This document shows positions 62,757 to 64,000 of a stretch of DNA of 64,000 nucleotides, piece after piece. Source of the DNA: Segatella baroniae DSM 16972 = JCM 13447 (GTDB taxonomy: Bacteria > Bacteroidota > Bacteroidia > Bacteroidales > Bacteroidaceae); contig NZ_AUFQ01000008.1 in assembly GCF_000426585.1 (NCBI RefSeq), forward strand, positions 1 through 64,000, given 5' to 3'. A program made the translations under genes and the position numbers. Numbering within the stretch: position 1 is the stretch's first letter; each line of letters starts with the position of its first letter. The notes below the pieces were generated by a model, which had not been told where the DNA came from, ran no database searches, and saw only the letters and a list, made by a program, of their open reading frames with translations.

Positions 62757-64000
62757 CTGGCCCGTGGCGGCCAAATATCTTTTTCCCTTGTTGTTCCTAC
62801 TCCTGACGGCACCTGTTTTCGCGCAGGTGAAGGAAGCGGTGGCCGACGGCGACGACGACGGCGAGGCCGACTCCACGCTGCTCGTGGGGCTGGCCGGCGA
62901 CACGATTGCGCGCCCCTGGCCGCAGAGTGTGCAGCACAGGCTCGGCCGCCTGCTCACCAGCGACATGTTTCAGACGTCGCAGGTGGGGCTGATGGTCTAC
63001 GACCTGGACGCCGATTCCGTCATCTTCCGCCACAACGAGCGGCAGCTGATGCGGCCGGCCAGCACGATGAAGGTCGTCACGGCCATCACGGCCATCGACC
63101 GCTTGGGGGGCGACTATCAGTTCAAGACCGAACTGTGCTATACCGGCAAGGTGGAAGGACGCACGCTCCGGGGCGACCTCTACTGCGTGGGCGGCTTCGA
63201 TCCGCGCTTCAACAACGACGACATGAACGCCTTTGTGGAGGCCATCAAGAAGATGGGTGTGGACACGATTCACGGCCGCATCGTGGCCGACAAGAGCATG
63301 AAGGACGACAAACGCTATGGGGAAGGTTGGTGTTGGGACGACGACAACTGGACGCTTTCACCCCTTTTGGTGGGCAAGAAGGACCAGTTTGTCAGCCGTT
63401 TCCTGCAAGCTTTGGTCAGAGCCGACGTCGTGATGGAGGTGACGACCACCGACGGGCGCAAGCCTTCGGACGCCTATTGCATCGTGACCCGCTTCCATAC
63501 GATGGACCAGGTCTTGATGCGCATGCTCAAGGAGAGCGACAATCTCTACGCCGAATCCATGTTCTATCAGCTGGCGGCCAGCACGGGCAACCGTCCGGCC
63601 TCGGCGACGAGCGCGCGGACGGTCATCAAGCGGCTGATCGCCAAGGTCGGGTTGGACGCTTCGCGCTACAAGATAGCCGACGGTTCGGGCCTTTCCTTAT
63701 ATAATTATGTGTCTCCCGAACTCGAAGTGAAGCTGCTGCGCTACGCCTATCGCAACGACAACGTCTACCATCACCTGCTCCAGGCCCTGCCCATAGCGGG
63801 CCAGGACGGGACGCTGCGGAAGCGGATGAAGGGCGTGTTCACCAACGGCAACGTGAAGGCGAAGACCGGAACGGTGACCGGTGTCAGCAGTCTGGCCGGC
63901 TATTGCACGGCCTCCAACGGCCACAGGCTCTGCTTCGCCATCATCAACCAGGGCCTCATGCACGTCGGCAACGGCCGTGCGTTCCAAGACAAGGTGTGCA
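62737..64000 (+). CDS. dacB: D-alanyl-D-alanine carboxypeptidase/endopeptidase (PBP4, S13), 3' end missing
   Basis: It starts at ATG 62737 (or 62740) and stays open to the window end (421 codons). The signal peptide ends PVFA. The penicillin-binding motifs are S109-x-x-K112 in MRPASTMKVVTA, SDN in LKESDNLYAESMFYQL, and KTG in KAKTGTVTGVSSLAGYC. These define the S13 family, which cleaves D-Ala-D-Ala and cross-bridges in the periplasm. Only a few residues after GLMHVGNGRAFQDKVC are expected to be missing. Confidence 0.93.
   Translation, partial: MMKRTNSWPVAAKYLFPLLFLLLTAPVFAQVKEAVADGDDDGEADSTLLVGLAGDTIARPWPQSVQHRLGRLLTSDMFQTSQVGLMVYDLDADSVIFRHNERQLMRPASTMKVVTAITAIDRLGGDYQFKTELCYTGKVEGRTLRGDLYCVGGFDPRFNNDDMNAFVEAIKKMGVDTIHGRIVADKSMKDDKRYGEGWCWDDDNWTLSPLLVGKKDQFVSRFLQALVRADVVMEVTTTDGRKPSDAYCIVTRFHTMDQVLMRMLKESDNLYAESMFYQLAASTGNRPASATSARTVIKRLIAKVGLDASRYKIADGSGLSLYNYVSPELEVKLLRYAYRNDNVYHHLLQALPIAGQDGTLRKRMKGVFTNGNVKAKTGTVTGVSSLAGYCTASNGHRLCFAIINQGLMHVGNGRAFQDKVC

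Overview
The window looks like chromosomal DNA of a GC-rich Bacteroidales bacterium, most likely a Prevotellaceae (Prevotella/Hallella-type) species. The grounds are Bacteroidota promoters (TTG or TTTG, about 19-20 bp, then TAnnTTTG), fimbrillin-type and other lipoproteins, two TonB-dependent receptors, NhaD, a DUF349 protein, a one-subunit class I ManA and an IS1380-family transposase. I found no rRNA, tRNA or CRISPR array. Gene identities come from reading the translations, not from database searches.

Layout. 1-199: the 5' end of an IS1380-type transposase runs off the left edge. 330-6373 (minus): parA-parB-DUF5683-mltD-rel, a tight row linking chromosome partitioning, cell-wall turnover and (p)ppGpp metabolism. 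6485-8419 (plus): surE-lpxB. 8515-11881 (minus): rsfS-ftsH-cdsA. 11998-13667: an aspartyl protease/PDZ protein and a small DUF3791 cassette whose first gene carries a stop codon. 14000-18367 (minus): a His/Cys-rich small protein, a ZnuD-like TonB receptor and a duplicated-domain lipoprotein, probably a metal-uptake unit. 18636-23323 (minus): DUF2023 and flavodoxin, YecH-like protein, enolase, rubrerythrin, a GNAT protein, and a regulator fusing a RIC/YtfE-like di-iron domain to a LuxR helix-turn-helix; this is a redox/iron-flavoured block. 23324-24464: no gene, but a 488-bp inverted-repeat element. 24465-28609 (minus): a four-gene Dlt-like acyl-transfer operon (adenylation enzyme, carrier protein, MBOAT, SGNH protein).

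28845-41986: M15 peptidase, DUF349 protein, AAA/PD-(D/E)XK protein, CorA, a second TonB receptor, recA, carboxynorspermidine dehydrogenase, an unknown protein and NhaD. 42048-44326: a 7TM-AraC regulator divergent from a lipoprotein, with a 21-bp-spaced direct repeat between them. 44499-47941: cysK, a 22-bp tandem repeat, a dead metY fragment that keeps its promoter, and an ATPase + DUF4435 (TOPRIM-like) pair resembling the PARIS anti-phage system. 48161-49969: a 56-residue LLAGS peptide and a fimbrillin-like lipoprotein. 50075-55832 (minus): dxs-trkA-trkH-manA. 55833-57037: AT-rich, repeat-bearing and holding a gene remnant. 57038-64000: C1 peptidase, ComEC, FMN-binding protein, nadB, a PH-domain membrane protein and dacB, which is cut by the right edge.

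The strongest candidates for something new are the Dlt-like operon in a Gram-negative, the compact ATPase/DUF4435 pair, the RIC-LuxR sensor-regulator, the 488-bp inverted repeat and the dispersed AAAGGGCAGC repeat family. Several genes have start codons within a few bases of a -7 box, which suggests leaderless mRNAs.
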